DNA of 64,000 nt. Origin: Mycolicibacterium anyangense. GTDB lineage: Bacteria > Actinomycetota > Actinomycetes > Mycobacteriales > Mycobacteriaceae. The stretch covers positions 1,116,001 through 1,180,000 of the forward strand of contig NZ_AP022620.1 in assembly GCF_010731855.1 (NCBI RefSeq), in the 5' to 3' direction. How positions within the stretch are numbered: position 1 is the first letter of the stretch; each line of letters begins with the position of its first letter. A program made the translations under genes and the position numbers. This document shows, piece after piece, positions 55,361-64,000 of this stretch. The notes beneath the pieces were generated by a model. It searched no databases. It had not been told where the DNA came from and saw only the letters and a program-made list of their open reading frames with translations.

Positions 55361-58300
55361 ATGGGCAACAACGACTCCTTCGTGCACCTGCACAACCACA
55401 CCGAGTACTCGATGCTCGACGGTGCGGCGAAGATCACGCCCATGCTCCTCGAGGCGCAGCGCCTGGAGATGCCCGCCATCGGCATGACCGACCACGGAAA
55501 CATGTTCGGGGCCAGCGAGTTCTACAACGCGGCCACCAAGGTGGGGATCAAGCCGATCATCGGCGTCGAGGCCTACATCGCGCCCGGTTCGCGTTTCGAC
55601 ACCCGCCGCATCCTGTGGGGTGATCCCGGCCAGAAGAGCGACGACGTCTCGGGCAGCGGCTCCTACACCCACATGACGATGATGGCCGAGAATGCCACCG
55701 GCCTGCGCAACCTGTTCAAACTGTCCTCGCTGGCCTCGTTCGAGGGCCAGCTGGGCAAGTGGTCGCGGATGGATGCCGAGATCATCGCCGAGCACGCCGA
55801 GGGCATCATCGCCACCACCGGCTGCCCGTCCGGCGAGGTGCAGACCCGGCTACGGCTGGGCCACGAGCGCGAGGCGCTGGAGGCTGCGGCCAAGTGGCGG
55901 GAGATCTTCGGCCCGGAGAACTTCTTCCTCGAGCTGATGGACCACGGACTGTCCATCGAGCGCCGGGTGCGGGAGGGCCTGCTGGAGGTGGGCCGCCAAC
56001 TGGGGATCCGGCCGCTGGCCACCAACGACTGCCACTACGTCACCCGCGACGCCTCCCAGAACCACGAGGCGCTGCTGTGCATCCAGACCGGCAAGACCCT
56101 GTCGGACCCGAACCGGTTCAAGTTCGACGGTGACGGCTACTACCTGAAGTCGGCCGCCGACATGCGGGCGATGTGGGACGCCGAGGTGCCCGGGGCGTGC
56201 GATTCGACGCTGCTGATCGCCGAGCGGGTGCAGTCCTACGCCGACGTGTGGGCCCCGGTGGACCGGATGCCGATCTTCCCGGTGCCCGAGGGCCACGACC
56301 AGGGGTCCTGGCTGCGTCACGAGGTCGACGCCGGGTTGCGGCGCCGCTTCCCCGACCAGGTGCCGCAGGAGTACCTCGACCGGGCGAGCTACGAGATCGA
56401 CGTCATCTGCGGTAAGGGTTTCCCGTCCTACTTCCTGATCGTCGCGGACTTGATCAACTACGCGAAGTCCATCGACATCTGGGTCGGCCCGGGCCGTGGG
56501 TCGGCGGCCGGTTCGCTGGTCGCCTACGCGCTGGGTATCACCAATATCGACCCGATCCCGCACGGCCTGCTGTTCGAGCGCTTCCTCAACCCGGAGCGGC
56601 CGTCTGCCCCCGATATCGATATCGACTTCGACGACCGTCGCCGCGGTGAGATGGTGCGCTACGCCGCCGAGAAGTGGGGGAGCGACCGGGTTGCCCAGGT
56701 CATCACTTTTGGCACCATCAAAACCAAAGCGGCACTGAAGGATTCGGCGCGGGTGCACTACGGGCAGCCCGGCTTCGCCATCGCCGACCGGATCACCAAG
56801 GCGCTGCCCCCGCCGATCATGGCCAAGGACATCCCGCTGTCGGGGATCACCGACCCGAACCACGAGCGGTACAAGGAAGCTGCCGAGGTCCGCGGCCTGA
56901 TCGACACCGACCCGGACGTGCGCACCATCTACGAGACTGCGCGCGGGCTGGAGGGGCTGGTCCGCAACGCCGGCGTGCATGCCTGTGCGGTCATCATGAG
57001 TTCCGAGCCGCTCATCGATGCCATCCCGCTGTGGAAACGCCCGCAGGACGGCGCCGTCATCACCGGCTGGGACTACCCGTCGTGTGAGGCCATCGGCCTG
57101 CTGAAGATGGACTTCCTGGGCCTGCGGAACCTGACGATCATCGGTGACTGCATCCAGAACATCAAGGCCAACCGCGGTATCGATCTCGACCTGGACGCCC
57201 TGACGCTGGATGACCCGAAGGCGTACGAACTCCTGGGCCGCGGTGACACGCTGGGCGTGTTCCAGCTCGACGGCGGCCCGATGCGCGACCTGCTGCGCCG
57301 CATGCAGCCCACCGAGTTCAACGACATCGTCGCGGTGCTGGCGCTCTACCGCCCCGGCCCGATGGGCATGAACGCCCACAACGACTACGCCGATCGCAAG
57401 AACGGCCGCCAGCCGATCAAGCCGATCCACCCTGAGCTCGAGGAGCCGCTCAAGGAGATCCTGTCCGAGACCTACGGCCTGATCGTCTACCAAGAGCAGA
57501 TCATGTTCATCGCCCAGAAGGTGGCCTCCTACACCATGGGCAAGGCCGATGCGCTGCGAAAGGCCATGGGCAAGAAGAAGCTCGAGGTGCTCGAGGCCGA
57601 GTACAAGGGCTTCTATGAAGGCATGACCGCCAACGGCTTCTCCGAAAAAGCGGTGAAGGCCCTGTGGGACACCATCCTTCCGTTCGCGGGTTATGCGTTC
57701 AACAAGTCGCACGCCGCCGGCTACGGCCTGGTCTCGTACTGGACTGCCTACCTCAAGGCCAACTATCCCGCCGAGTACATGGCCGGTCTGCTCACCTCCG
57801 TTGGGGACGACAAGGACAAGGCCGCCGTTTACCTCGCCGACTGCCGACGCCTGGGCATCACGGTGCTGCCGCCCGACGTCAACGAGTCGGTGCAAAACTT
57901 CGCCTCGGTGGGCAACGACATCCGGTTCGGTCTGGGTGCGGTGCGCAACGTCGGCGCCAACGTGGTCAGTTCCCTGGTCGCCACCCGTGCCGAGAAGGGC
58001 AAGTACACCGACTTCTCGGACTACCTCAACAAGATCGACATTGCCGCCTGCAACAAGAAGGTCACCGAATCCCTCATCAAGGCAGGGGCTTTCGATTCGC
58101 TGAGTCATCCCCGCAAGGGCCTGTTCCTGGTGCACACCGACGCCGTGGACTCGGTGCTGGGCACCAAGAAGGCCGAGGCGATGGGCCAGTTCGACCTCTT
58201 CGGTGGCGGGGATACCGACAGCGGCATGGGGGAGTCGGCGTTCACCATCCGCGTTCCTGACGAGGAGTGGGACGACAAGCACAAGCTGGCACTCGAGCGC

Positions 58301-58906
58301 GAGATGTTGGGCCTGTACGTGTCCGGTCACCCGCTCAATGGGGTCGCGCACCTGCTGGCCACCCAGGTCGACACCCAGATCCCGGCCATTCTTGACGGTG
58401 ACGTGGCCAACGACACGCAGGTTCGGGTCGGCGGGATCCTGGCCGGTGTGAACCGCCGGGTGAACAAGAACGGAATGCCCTGGGCCTCAGCGCAGCTGGA
58501 AGATCTCACCGGTGGTATCGAGGTGATGTTCTTCCCGCAGACGTACTCGATGTTCGGGGCCGATATCGCCGACGATGCCGTGGTTCTCGTCGGCGGCAAG
58601 GTGCGCATCCAGGATGACCGGATCTCGCTGATCGCCAATGAGCTTGTGGTTCCCGACTTTTCGAACGCCCAGGTGGACCGCCCGCTGGCGGTGAGTCTGC
58701 CCACTAGGCAGTGCACCATCGACAAGGTGACCGCGCTCAAGCAGGTGCTGGCCCGTCATCCCGGTACCTCACAGGTCCACCTGCGGCTGATCAGCGGTGA
58801 CCGGATCACCACCCTGGAACTCGATCAATCGCTGCGGGTCACGCCGTCCTCGGCACTGATGGGTGACCTCAAGGCCCTGCTCGGCCCCGGCTGCCTGGGC
58901 GGCTAG
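55361..58906 (+). CDS. dnaE1: DNA polymerase III alpha subunit
   Basis: An 1181-residue replicative polymerase. The N-terminal PHP domain (about residues 5-210) starts [13 protein letters not shown] and keeps the metal ligands that in mycobacterial DnaE1 give proofreading 3'-5' exonuclease activity. The polymerase active site includes D418 and D420 in [10 protein letters not shown] helix-hairpin-helix and OB domain lie in the last third. The size matches M. tuberculosis DnaE1, and the position after the lspA group fits Rv1547. Confidence 0.97.
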   Translation: MGNNDSFVHLHNHTEYSMLDGAAKITPMLLEAQRLEMPAIGMTDHGNMFGASEFYNAATKVGIKPIIGVEAYIAPGSRFDTRRILWGDPGQKSDDVSGSGSYTHMTMMAENATGLRNLFKLSSLASFEGQLGKWSRMDAEIIAEHAEGIIATTGCPSGEVQTRLRLGHEREALEAAAKWREIFGPENFFLELMDHGLSIERRVREGLLEVGRQLGIRPLATNDCHYVTRDASQNHEALLCIQTGKTLSDPNRFKFDGDGYYLKSAADMRAMWDAEVPGACDSTLLIAERVQSYADVWAPVDRMPIFPVPEGHDQGSWLRHEVDAGLRRRFPDQVPQEYLDRASYEIDVICGKGFPSYFLIVADLINYAKSIDIWVGPGRGSAAGSLVAYALGITNIDPIPHGLLFERFLNPERPSAPDIDIDFDDRRRGEMVRYAAEKWGSDRVAQVITFGTIKTKAALKDSARVHYGQPGFAIADRITKALPPPIMAKDIPLSGITDPNHERYKEAAEVRGLIDTDPDVRTIYETARGLEGLVRNAGVHACAVIMSSEPLIDAIPLWKRPQDGAVITGWDYPSCEAIGLLKMDFLGLRNLTIIGDCIQNIKANRGIDLDLDALTLDDPKAYELLGRGDTLGVFQLDGGPMRDLLRRMQPTEFNDIVAVLALYRPGPMGMNAHNDYADRKNGRQPIKPIHPELEEPLKEILSETYGLIVYQEQIMFIAQKVASYTMGKADALRKAMGKKKLEVLEAEYKGFYEGMTANGFSEKAVKALWDTILPFAGYAFNKSHAAGYGLVSYWTAYLKANYPAEYMAGLLTSVGDDKDKAAVYLADCRRLGITVLPPDVNESVQNFASVGNDIRFGLGAVRNVGANVVSSLVATRAEKGKYTDFSDYLNKIDIAACNKKVTESLIKAGAFDSLSHPRKGLFLVHTDAVDSVLGTKKAEAMGQFDLFGGGDTDSGMGESAFTIRVPDEEWDDKHKLALEREMLGLYVSGHPLNGVAHLLATQVDTQIPAILDGDVANDTQVRVGGILAGVNRRVNKNGMPWASAQLEDLTGGIEVMFFPQTYSMFGADIADDAVVLVGGKVRIQDDRISLIANELVVPDFSNAQVDRPLAVSLPTRQCTIDKVTALKQVLARHPGTSQVHLRLISGDRITTLELDQSLRVTPSSALMGDLKALLGPGCLGG

Positions 58907-59343
58907 CCGGTCGCCTCCAGGTCCACTCGCACGATCGCACTGTCGGGCCAGATCCCGCGGTCCCGCGCCCGCCGAAGCTTCTCGCGCAGTGGCAGTTTCG
59001 CGTGCACGTTGGTGATGCCAGGGATTCTCAGCAGGGGCACCACGTTGTAATGCCAACCGTAGCGGCGGTGCAGGGCGGCGTTGGCGCGTTCGGCATCTGG
59101 TCCGGACATGATGCTGGCCCGCCCGGTGATGACCGGCGCAGACGCCGGTACCCGGCCCTTGTGGTCGCAGACCCGCAGCTCGACGTCGGGGTTGGCGGTC
59201 AGTCGGGCGGTCTTGGGTCCGCGTTTGGTGCGGAACACCAGGGCTGAGCCGTCGAGATGGAACCAGATCGGGGTGTCCACGGCAGTACCGTCGCGGCGGT
59301 AGCTGCGCAGTGATGCATAGCGGCTGGAGTTCAGGGTTTCCAT
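58903..59343 (-). CDS. PPOX/FDOR-type flavin or F420-dependent oxidoreductase
   Basis: A 146-residue split-barrel protein of the pyridoxamine-oxidase-like FDOR group, many of which use F420 in mycobacteria. It shows [38 protein letters not shown] and a C-terminal VRVDLE strand typical of the family. The ATG at 59343 (METLNSSRY) is preferred over one 15 bases upstream, which lies inside the dyad region. It is divergent from a MerR gene across a perfect palindrome, so it is probably the regulated target. Substrate unknown. Confidence 0.8.
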   Translation of the reverse strand: METLNSSRYASLRSYRRDGTAVDTPIWFHLDGSALVFRTKRGPKTARLTANPDVELRVCDHKGRVPASAPVITGRASIMSGPDAERANAALHRRYGWHYNVVPLLRIPGITNVHAKLPLREKLRRARDRGIWPDSAIVRVDLEATG

Positions 59344-59357
59344 AGCGCCAGTCAACA

Positions 59358-59377
59358 ACTTAGAGTTGGCTCTAAGT
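59358..59377. promoter_or_regulatory. MerR operator dyad
   Basis: ACTTAGAG at 59358-59365 and CTCTAAGT at 59370-59377 form a perfect eight-base inverted repeat around TTGG. It lies 15 bases upstream of the oxidoreductase start and 20 bases upstream of the MerR start, as expected for a MerR-type operator. On the minus strand a TTGACT precedes it, which could be the -35 box. Confidence 0.7.
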
Positions 59378-59397
59378 CAAGCGCAGAGGGAGTGAGC

Positions 59398-59793
59398 GTG
59401 GGCACCAGATTGACGATCGGCGAGGTGGCCCGGCGGGCCGACGTCGCCCCGACCACGTTGCGCTATTACGAACAGATCGGTCTGCTTCCCGAACCGGCCC
59501 GCGTCGGTGGCCGTCGCCGCTATGACCCCGCCGTGCTCGCCCGGCTCGGCGTCATCCGCCTGTGCAAGGCCGCCGGCTTCGCCCTCGAGGAGATCAGCGT
59601 GCTCTTCGGCGACGATGCGCCGGGCCGCTCGGCCAGCCGTGCCCTGGCGCAGACCAAACTAGCCGAGATCGACACCCAACTGGCCCTGCTCAATGAGGCC
59701 CGGCAGATCATCGAGTGGGGGATGGCCTGCACGTGTCCGTCCATTGACGCGTGTTCGTGCGGCATCCACCGGCCGGTCAGTTCAGCACATTGA
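59398..59793 (+). CDS. MerR-family regulator with C-terminal cysteine cluster
   Basis: A 131-residue MerR regulator. The winged helix is at about residues 5-70 (TIGEVARRADVAPTTLRYYEQIGLL), then a dimerisation helix and a C-terminal cluster CTCPSIDACSCG at about 110-121. The four closely spaced cysteines suggest metal or redox sensing, although the spacing differs from the SoxR [2Fe-2S] motif. I use the GTG at 59398, which is properly spaced from AGAGGGAG; GTG 59392 is too close. It overlaps the convergent membrane gene by 17 bases. Confidence 0.88.
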   Translation: MGTRLTIGEVARRADVAPTTLRYYEQIGLLPEPARVGGRRRYDPAVLARLGVIRLCKAAGFALEEISVLFGDDAPGRSASRALAQTKLAEIDTQLALLNEARQIIEWGMACTCPSIDACSCGIHRPVSSAH

Positions 59794-60448
59794 CCGCGCG
59801 GGCCAACACCAGCGCCAGCAGCGAGACCGCGACCAGAGCCTGTACCGCCATCATCGACTTGGCCCAGCGCGCCATCGGCATGGTGTCGGTGGGGGAGAAC
59901 GCCATCACGTTGGTGAGGCTCACATACAGGTAGTCGATGAATCGCGGTGCCCAATCCTTGGGCGCCACATCGGGACTGGCCATCTGGGGGAATAGGAAGT
60001 CCGGCCAGCGATGGACGCCGTCGACTCGGGCCAGCGGACCGCCGCGGTCGAGTTCCCAGTACCAGATTCCGAACACCAGCACATTGGTCACGAAAATCGC
60101 TGCGCCACTTCCCAATAGTCCGGCCGCATTGTTGCCGACCTTGCCGGTGACGATGTGCCAGTCGAGCAGGGCCGCCGAGGCGGTGTTGTCGAAGGTGATG
60201 GCGGCCAACAGCACCAGGGTGACGGTTCGGCCGACGGTGGTCCGCCGGGTCAGCCGTAGCGGGTTGAGGCCCAGCAGCACCGCCACCAACAGGATCTCCA
60301 GGGCGACCAGCGGCCACCGGGGCACCAGGGTGTAGCGAATCGGGATGCTCAGCTGCAGCGTCATCGTCACCACCAGGGCGACCAGGACGGGCAGGGAACT
60401 CTCCGGTGCCGGGCGAAGCCAGCCGTGTCCGGTCGAAACGCTGTTCAT
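59777..60448 (-). CDS. Membrane protein with K-channel-like C-terminus (DUF1345-like)
   Basis: A 223-residue protein with about six membrane segments. The last third (DYLYVSLTNVMAFSPTDTM, then ARWAKSMMAVQALVAVSLLALVLAR, shown in parts under 20: MMAVQALVAVSLLALVLAR) follows the pore-helix layout of two-TM potassium channels, but the TVGYGD filter is absent. This pattern occurs in DUF1345-type proteins of unknown function. It overlaps the MerR gene at its 3' end and is not obviously part of an operon. Confidence 0.7.
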   Translation of the reverse strand: MNSVSTGHGWLRPAPESSLPVLVALVVTMTLQLSIPIRYTLVPRWPLVALEILLVAVLLGLNPLRLTRRTTVGRTVTLVLLAAITFDNTASAALLDWHIVTGKVGNNAAGLLGSGAAIFVTNVLVFGIWYWELDRGGPLARVDGVHRWPDFLFPQMASPDVAPKDWAPRFIDYLYVSLTNVMAFSPTDTMPMARWAKSMMAVQALVAVSLLALVLARAVNVLN

Positions 60449-60477
60449 CGGTCCAGTGTGTCGGTCACCATGGACAG

Positions 60478-60891
60478 ATGGATGCTGACACCTTCGGTGA
60501 GTCTCGCCACATCAGTGCGTGGATCAATCGGCCGGCCGCCGAGGTCTACCGGTTCGCCGCCGATCCGGCGAACCTGCCGCAGTGGGCGGCCGGCTTGTCC
60601 GAGGGCGAACTGACCAGAGTCGGCGACACCTGGGTGGCGCAATCGCCGATGGGGCAGGTCACCGTGGAGTTCACCCCGGCCAACGATCTCGGTGTTCTCG
60701 ATCATGTGGTGACGCTGCCGTCCGGTGAGCCGGTGTTCAATCCGCTGCGGGTGGTCCCGGCCGGGGCCGACTGGAGTGAGGTGGTCTTCACGCTGCGACG
60801 CCGGCCGCAGATGTCCGATGACGACTTCACCAAGGATGCGGCGGCGGTGATGGCGGACCTGTCGGCGCTGAAGCGGATTCTGGAACGCTAG
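60478..60891 (+). CDS. SRPBCC (START-like) family protein
   Basis: A 137-residue protein of the polyketide-cyclase/SRPBCC fold: the N-terminal ISAWINRPAAEVYRFAADP strand-helix, NLPQWAAGL, then beta strands and the long C-terminal helix (DDDFTKDAAAVMADLSALKRIL, last part MADLSALKRIL). These bind hydrophobic ligands; no catalytic residue is evident. Its end overlaps the convergent MFS gene by four bases. The ATG at 60478 is the natural N-terminus. Confidence 0.82.
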   Translation: MDADTFGESRHISAWINRPAAEVYRFAADPANLPQWAAGLSEGELTRVGDTWVAQSPMGQVTVEFTPANDLGVLDHVVTLPSGEPVFNPLRVVPAGADWSEVVFTLRRRPQMSDDDFTKDAAAVMADLSALKRILER

Positions 60892-62186
60892 CCGCTTGGC
60901 CGCGAGTCCTGCAGTACCGCTGTCTCTTTCAGGAGCCGGACACACACCAGGCTGACCAGAGCGAGTCCGGCGAGCATGGCCGCGATGCTCCGGCTGCCGA
61001 AGTTGTCGAGCAGGTACTCCGAGATCACCGGGGGGATACCGCCGCCGACGATACCGGCGATGTTGTGTGCCAGACCGGCGCCGGTGTAGCGGTACCGCTG
61101 GGCGAAAGTCTCCGGGATGAAGGACGCCAGCGGTCCCATCGCGATCCCGATGATCGCGTAGGTGACGACGATGGCCAGCACGAACAGGGCGTGGTTGCGG
61201 CTTTCGACCAACGGGAAGACGACCAGTGACCATGGCACGGCCAGCAGGTAGGCCACCGTGAGTGGCAGTCGCCTGCCGTAGGTGTCGCTGAGGATGGCCG
61301 ATGCCACTACCAAGGCAACGGTGCACACGCCGCCGAGTACACCGACGAGGAGCACGAAATCCGTGGAGTACTTCAGGTGCGCGGTGGCGTAATGGGTGAA
61401 GAAGGTGCCGGTCTCGTAGACCAGCGCGAGCACACCGGTCACGGCGCCGGCCGCGAGGATGAGGTGGCGCCCTTGATCGCGGATCAGTGCTGCCAGCGGT
61501 ACCTCGGCATGGGTGGTGGCGGCCGATTCGGCGAACACGGGAGTCTCTTTGACGCTCACCCGCACCACAAGTGCGGTGGCGATGAGCACGGCACTGAGCA
61601 GAAAGGGAATGCGCCATGCCCAGTCCAGGAAGGCCGAACTGGTCTGGCCGAAGCCGAGGTAGACCGCCAGGAACACCAGGTTCGCCAGGATCAGGGCTGT
61701 GCCGTAGCCCATCTGGGTGAACATGCCGTAGCGCCCGCGCTGGTGCGGCGGGGCGTATTCGCCGCTGAGGAGGGCCGAGCCGGCCCACTCGCCCCCGACC
61801 GCGAACCCCTGCAGCATGCGCAGGAAGGTCAGCAGCAGCGGTGCGGCGATGCCGATCGTGGCCGCGGTCGGGATGAGTCCCACTCCCACGGTGGAGATCC
61901 CCATCAGCATCAGCGTGGCGACCAGCGTCCGCTGCCGACCGATCCGGTCGCCGAAGTGCCCGAACACCACCGCACCGATCGGCCGGGAGACGAACGCCGA
62001 CGCAAAGGTTCCCAGCGAGGCCACGATCCCGAGGACATGGCTGAGATGGGGGAAGAAGACGGTGGGAAACACCAGGGCCGCGGCCGTGCCGTAGATGAAG
62101 AAGTCGTAGAACTCGATGGCTGAACCGACGTAGCTGGCCAGCGCTACCTGCCGCAGTGTTCGCGGCTCCCCCGTGTGCACGGGCAA
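60888..62186 (-). CDS. MFS transporter, metabolite:H+ symporter (MHS) family
   Basis: A transporter of about 432 residues with twelve membrane segments. The MHS signature is clear: ASYVGSAIEFYDFFIYG at the start, GHFGDRIGRQRTL between TM2 and TM3, and GFAVGGEWAGSALLSGEYAP later. MHS proteins take up dicarboxylates, shikimate or betaine-like solutes; the substrate is unknown. I place the start at TTG 62186 (LPVHTGEPRTLRQ), four bases after the upstream MFS stop; a GTG at 62180 is an alternative, and an upstream ATG at 62267 would overlap that gene. Confidence 0.88.
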   Translation of the reverse strand: MPVHTGEPRTLRQVALASYVGSAIEFYDFFIYGTAAALVFPTVFFPHLSHVLGIVASLGTFASAFVSRPIGAVVFGHFGDRIGRQRTLVATLMLMGISTVGVGLIPTAATIGIAAPLLLTFLRMLQGFAVGGEWAGSALLSGEYAPPHQRGRYGMFTQMGYGTALILANLVFLAVYLGFGQTSSAFLDWAWRIPFLLSAVLIATALVVRVSVKETPVFAESAATTHAEVPLAALIRDQGRHLILAAGAVTGVLALVYETGTFFTHYATAHLKYSTDFVLLVGVLGGVCTVALVVASAILSDTYGRRLPLTVAYLLAVPWSLVVFPLVESRNHALFVLAIVVTYAIIGIAMGPLASFIPETFAQRYRYTGAGLAHNIAGIVGGGIPPVISEYLLDNFGSRSIAAMLAGLALVSLVCVRLLKETAVLQDSRPSG

Positions 62187-62190
62187 ATTC

Positions 62191-63768
62191 TCATGACGCG
62201 CCCGGCGTTTGTCCAGCGCTCGGATGGGCGGGCAGCACGGCCAGCGCGAACAGCGCGCCGGCGGCACAGACCCCGGCCGCGGTCAGGCAGCCGGCCTGCA
62301 TCCCGGACAGGAACGCGGCGTCGACGGCGGCGCGCACCGGTCCGCGCAGCGGTGCCGGTGACTGTGCGGCCACCGCCAGGCCCTGGGCCAGTCCCTGCTG
62401 CGCGGTGGAGCGTGCCGTCTCGGGGAGGGCCGCGACGAGCGGGTTGTCGCTCAGGTGCCGGATGTAGAGCGTGGCGAAGACGCTGCCGATCACCGCCACC
62501 CCCAGGGTGCCGCCCACCTGTCGGGTGGCGTCGTTGACCGCCGACCCGGCGCCGGCCTGCTCGGGTCGCACCACCCCCATGATCGAGTCGGTCGCCGGCG
62601 CGCTGGTCAGACCGAGGCCGCCGCCGAGCAGCACCATCTGTGCGGCCATCGTGGGATAGGTGATGCCCAGGTCGCTGGCGGCGATCCAGGCGAATGCCGC
62701 CCCCATCATCGTCAGACCCACCACGACAACGGCTTTGGTGCCGACGCGTCGCGCCGCCAGCTGGGTGCCGAGCACCGAGCCGACCGCGATCGACAGTGCT
62801 ACCGGCAGAATCCGGACGCCGGTCTCCAGCGGGCTGTTGCCCTGCAGCAACTGCATGAACTGGGTGATGATGAAGATGAAGCCGAACAGTGCGAAGAACG
62901 CCACGGTCACCGCGCCACTGGCGGCGCTGAAGCGCAGGTTGGTGAACAGTGTCACGTCGATCAGCGGTTCTGGGTGCCGGCGTTCCCACCACGTGAAGCC
63001 CACCGCGGCCGTCAGGGCGACGGCGAATCCGACCAGCGTTGCGGCACTGTGCCATCCGCGTTCCGGGGCTTCGATGATCGTGTAGACCAGGGCGCCCAGC
63101 ATCACCACCGACAGCACCAGGCCACCCCGATCCACCCGGGCTTGCCGGTCGCGTGCCGAGCCGGGAATCACGAACGGGGCGGCCGCGGCCGCGACCAGGG
63201 CGATGGGGGCCAGCGCCAGGAACAGGCTGCCCCACCAGAAGGCTTCCAGCAGTGCGCCACCGAGGATCGGGCCGATGGCGACGCCGAGACCGGTGACGGC
63301 ACCCCACACACCGATGGCGGCTGCTCTCTTGCGCGGATCGCGGAACGTGTCGGTGATGATGGCCAGCGTCGTGGGGTAGATCAGGGCCGAGGCGATGCCC
63401 ATGACCAGTCGCATGGCGATCAGCTGGCCGGTGGTGGTGCACAGCGCGGCGCCCACGCTGCTGAGCGCGAACAGCACCAGACCGGCGATCAGGGTGCCAC
63501 GGCGGCCGAATGTGTCACCAACGGTGCCCCCGGCCAAGACGAGTGCCGCGAAGGCCAGGTTGTAGGCGTCGACGATCCACTGCAGCCCCCGGGTCGAGGC
63601 GTTCAGTGACGAATTGAGCGTCGGCAGAGCCACGTTGACGATCGTGGTCTCCACGTTGATGGCCAGCGCGGCGACCAGGACGACGGCGAGGATGGCGATG
63701 GGCCGGATGCGACGGGGTGCGGCGTGCGCACCGGTGTGGCGCTGGGTGGCGACGGTGTCAGCGGTCAT
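62191..63768 (-). CDS. MFS drug efflux transporter, DHA2 (14-TM) family
   Basis: A 525-residue multidrug:H+ antiporter of the EmrB/QacA type with about fourteen membrane segments. ALAINVETTIVNVALPTL is the TM1 signature, GGTVGDTFGRRGTL motif A, and GAVTGLGVAIGPILGGAL motif C of antiporters. It probably exports hydrophobic drugs or metabolites. It is preceded by a pair of TetR-type operators and a TetR gene on the same strand, and followed four bases later by the MHS gene, suggesting a regulated two-gene unit. Confidence 0.92.
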   Translation of the reverse strand: MTADTVATQRHTGAHAAPRRIRPIAILAVVLVAALAINVETTIVNVALPTLNSSLNASTRGLQWIVDAYNLAFAALVLAGGTVGDTFGRRGTLIAGLVLFALSSVGAALCTTTGQLIAMRLVMGIASALIYPTTLAIITDTFRDPRKRAAAIGVWGAVTGLGVAIGPILGGALLEAFWWGSLFLALAPIALVAAAAAPFVIPGSARDRQARVDRGGLVLSVVMLGALVYTIIEAPERGWHSAATLVGFAVALTAAVGFTWWERRHPEPLIDVTLFTNLRFSAASGAVTVAFFALFGFIFIITQFMQLLQGNSPLETGVRILPVALSIAVGSVLGTQLAARRVGTKAVVVVGLTMMGAAFAWIAASDLGITYPTMAAQMVLLGGGLGLTSAPATDSIMGVVRPEQAGAGSAVNDATRQVGGTLGVAVIGSVFATLYIRHLSDNPLVAALPETARSTAQQGLAQGLAVAAQSPAPLRGPVRAAVDAAFLSGMQAGCLTAAGVCAAGALFALAVLPAHPSAGQTPGAS

Positions 63769-63782
63769 GGGCTGCGACTTTC

Positions 63783-63838
63783 ATGTTGACAGCGTTAACA
63801 TCGGCAAGCATGGCAGTGGAAGTTAACGCTGTCAACAT
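63783..63838. promoter_or_regulatory. Paired TetR-type operators
   Basis: ATGTTGACAGCGTTAAC at 63783-63799 and its exact reverse complement at 63822-63838 are separated by 22 bases. Each 17-mer is itself nearly palindromic (TGTTGAC-AGC-GTTAACA with one mismatch), so there are probably two operators. The minus-strand copy contains TTGACA, a perfect -35 hexamer for the efflux gene. The adjacent TetR gene is the likely ligand-responsive repressor. Confidence 0.8.
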
Positions 63839-63846
63839 ATGGAGCT

Positions 63847-64000
63847 CTAGCGGATGCCCTCGCCGATCACGTCCAGCAGACGGTCGGCGATCAGCTGCTT
63901 GCGCACCGGGTCGGCGGCGACCAGCGGCCCGTCCAGGAACAGGGTCGCGACACCGTGCACGGCCGCCCAGGCCGCTTCGGCCAGGCCGTCGCGGCGGCTG
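63847..64000 (-). CDS. TetR-family regulator, C-terminal part (5' end outside window)
   Basis: The last 50 residues of a protein read on the minus strand and end in GEGIR. The sequence EAAWAAVHGVATLFLDG matches the C-terminal ligand-binding domain of WHG-type TetR regulators. The DNA-binding half lies beyond the window. It is upstream of, and co-oriented with, the DHA2 efflux gene across the paired operators at 63783-63838, so it most likely represses that gene and itself only if its own promoter carries the same site. Confidence 0.75.
   Translation of the reverse strand, partial: SRRDGLAEAAWAAVHGVATLFLDGPLVAADPVRKQLIADRLLDVIGEGIR

Noticed and set aside
55850..58351. 833-codon minus-strand frame opposite dnaE1
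   Set aside because: Antisense shadow of dnaE1; no recognisable motif.

Overview
The window reads as a chromosomal segment of a mycobacterium, probably a Mycolicibacterium-type rapid grower. It is GC-rich, uses GTG and TTG starts often, and carries mycobacterial signature genes: fabG1-inhA-hemH, ripA-ripB, a Mas/Pks5-type polyketide synthase with a PapA acyltransferase, a GAP-family lipid exporter and a eukaryote-like ileS. From memory, gene order follows the M. tuberculosis stretch from about Rv1471 to Rv1547, with lineage-specific cassettes inserted. I saw no rRNA, tRNA, CRISPR array or insertion sequence.

Layout. 1-5745: end of an unknown gene, an ECF sigma/anti-sigma pair, an Old Yellow Enzyme reductase, thioredoxin, EchA12-like crotonase, an ABC-F ATPase and a small HTH protein. 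5746-9337: AcnR-like TetR gene and aconitase, with a good AcnR operator candidate upstream of acn. 9338-15494: membrane protein, the peptidoglycan hydrolases RipA and RipB, then MoxR, DUF58 and VWA proteins; ripA is preceded by a striking 9-nt-phased repeat array. 15495-20889: mycolic-acid genes fabG1 and inhA, ferrochelatase, then an NfeD/SPFH pair. 21020-23757: accessory cassette of a WXG100-type protein, a large helical protein with a glycine-zipper tail, a Mog1/PsbP-like (LpqN-type) gene broken by an in-frame TAG, and a membrane protein. 23754-31063: VTT membrane protein, methylmalonyl-CoA mutase subunits with MeaB, and a LipL-type esterase.

31064-46566 is the second accessory block. A 1-kb AT-richer leader with candidate operators precedes a 2095-residue reducing PKS (KS-AT-DH-ER-KR-ACP, methylmalonyl-type AT), a PapA acyltransferase and two tandem HxxxDG acyltransferase-like proteins. 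These converge on an opposite-strand group: HTH regulator, 7-TM protein, GT1 glycosyltransferase and GAP-like exporter. Position and content match the lipooligosaccharide/acyltrehalose (pks5) locus between lipL and ileS. The mutAB-meaB genes next door could supply methylmalonyl-CoA. A short fragment resembling the C-terminal lobe of an NRPS condensation/epimerisation domain closes the block.

46567-64000 returns to core genes: an ileS T-box leader that appears translational, ileS, dinB, ansA, lspA, an RluD-family synthase, rarD, a SecD-head-like protein and dnaE1. After these come an F420/FMN-type oxidoreductase divergent from a Cys-rich MerR regulator across a perfect dyad, a K-channel-like membrane protein without a filter, an SRPBCC protein, two MFS transporters and a truncated TetR gene with paired operators. 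The least explained parts are the WXG100/glycine-zipper cassette, the ripA repeat array and the HTH/7-TM pair in the lipid locus.
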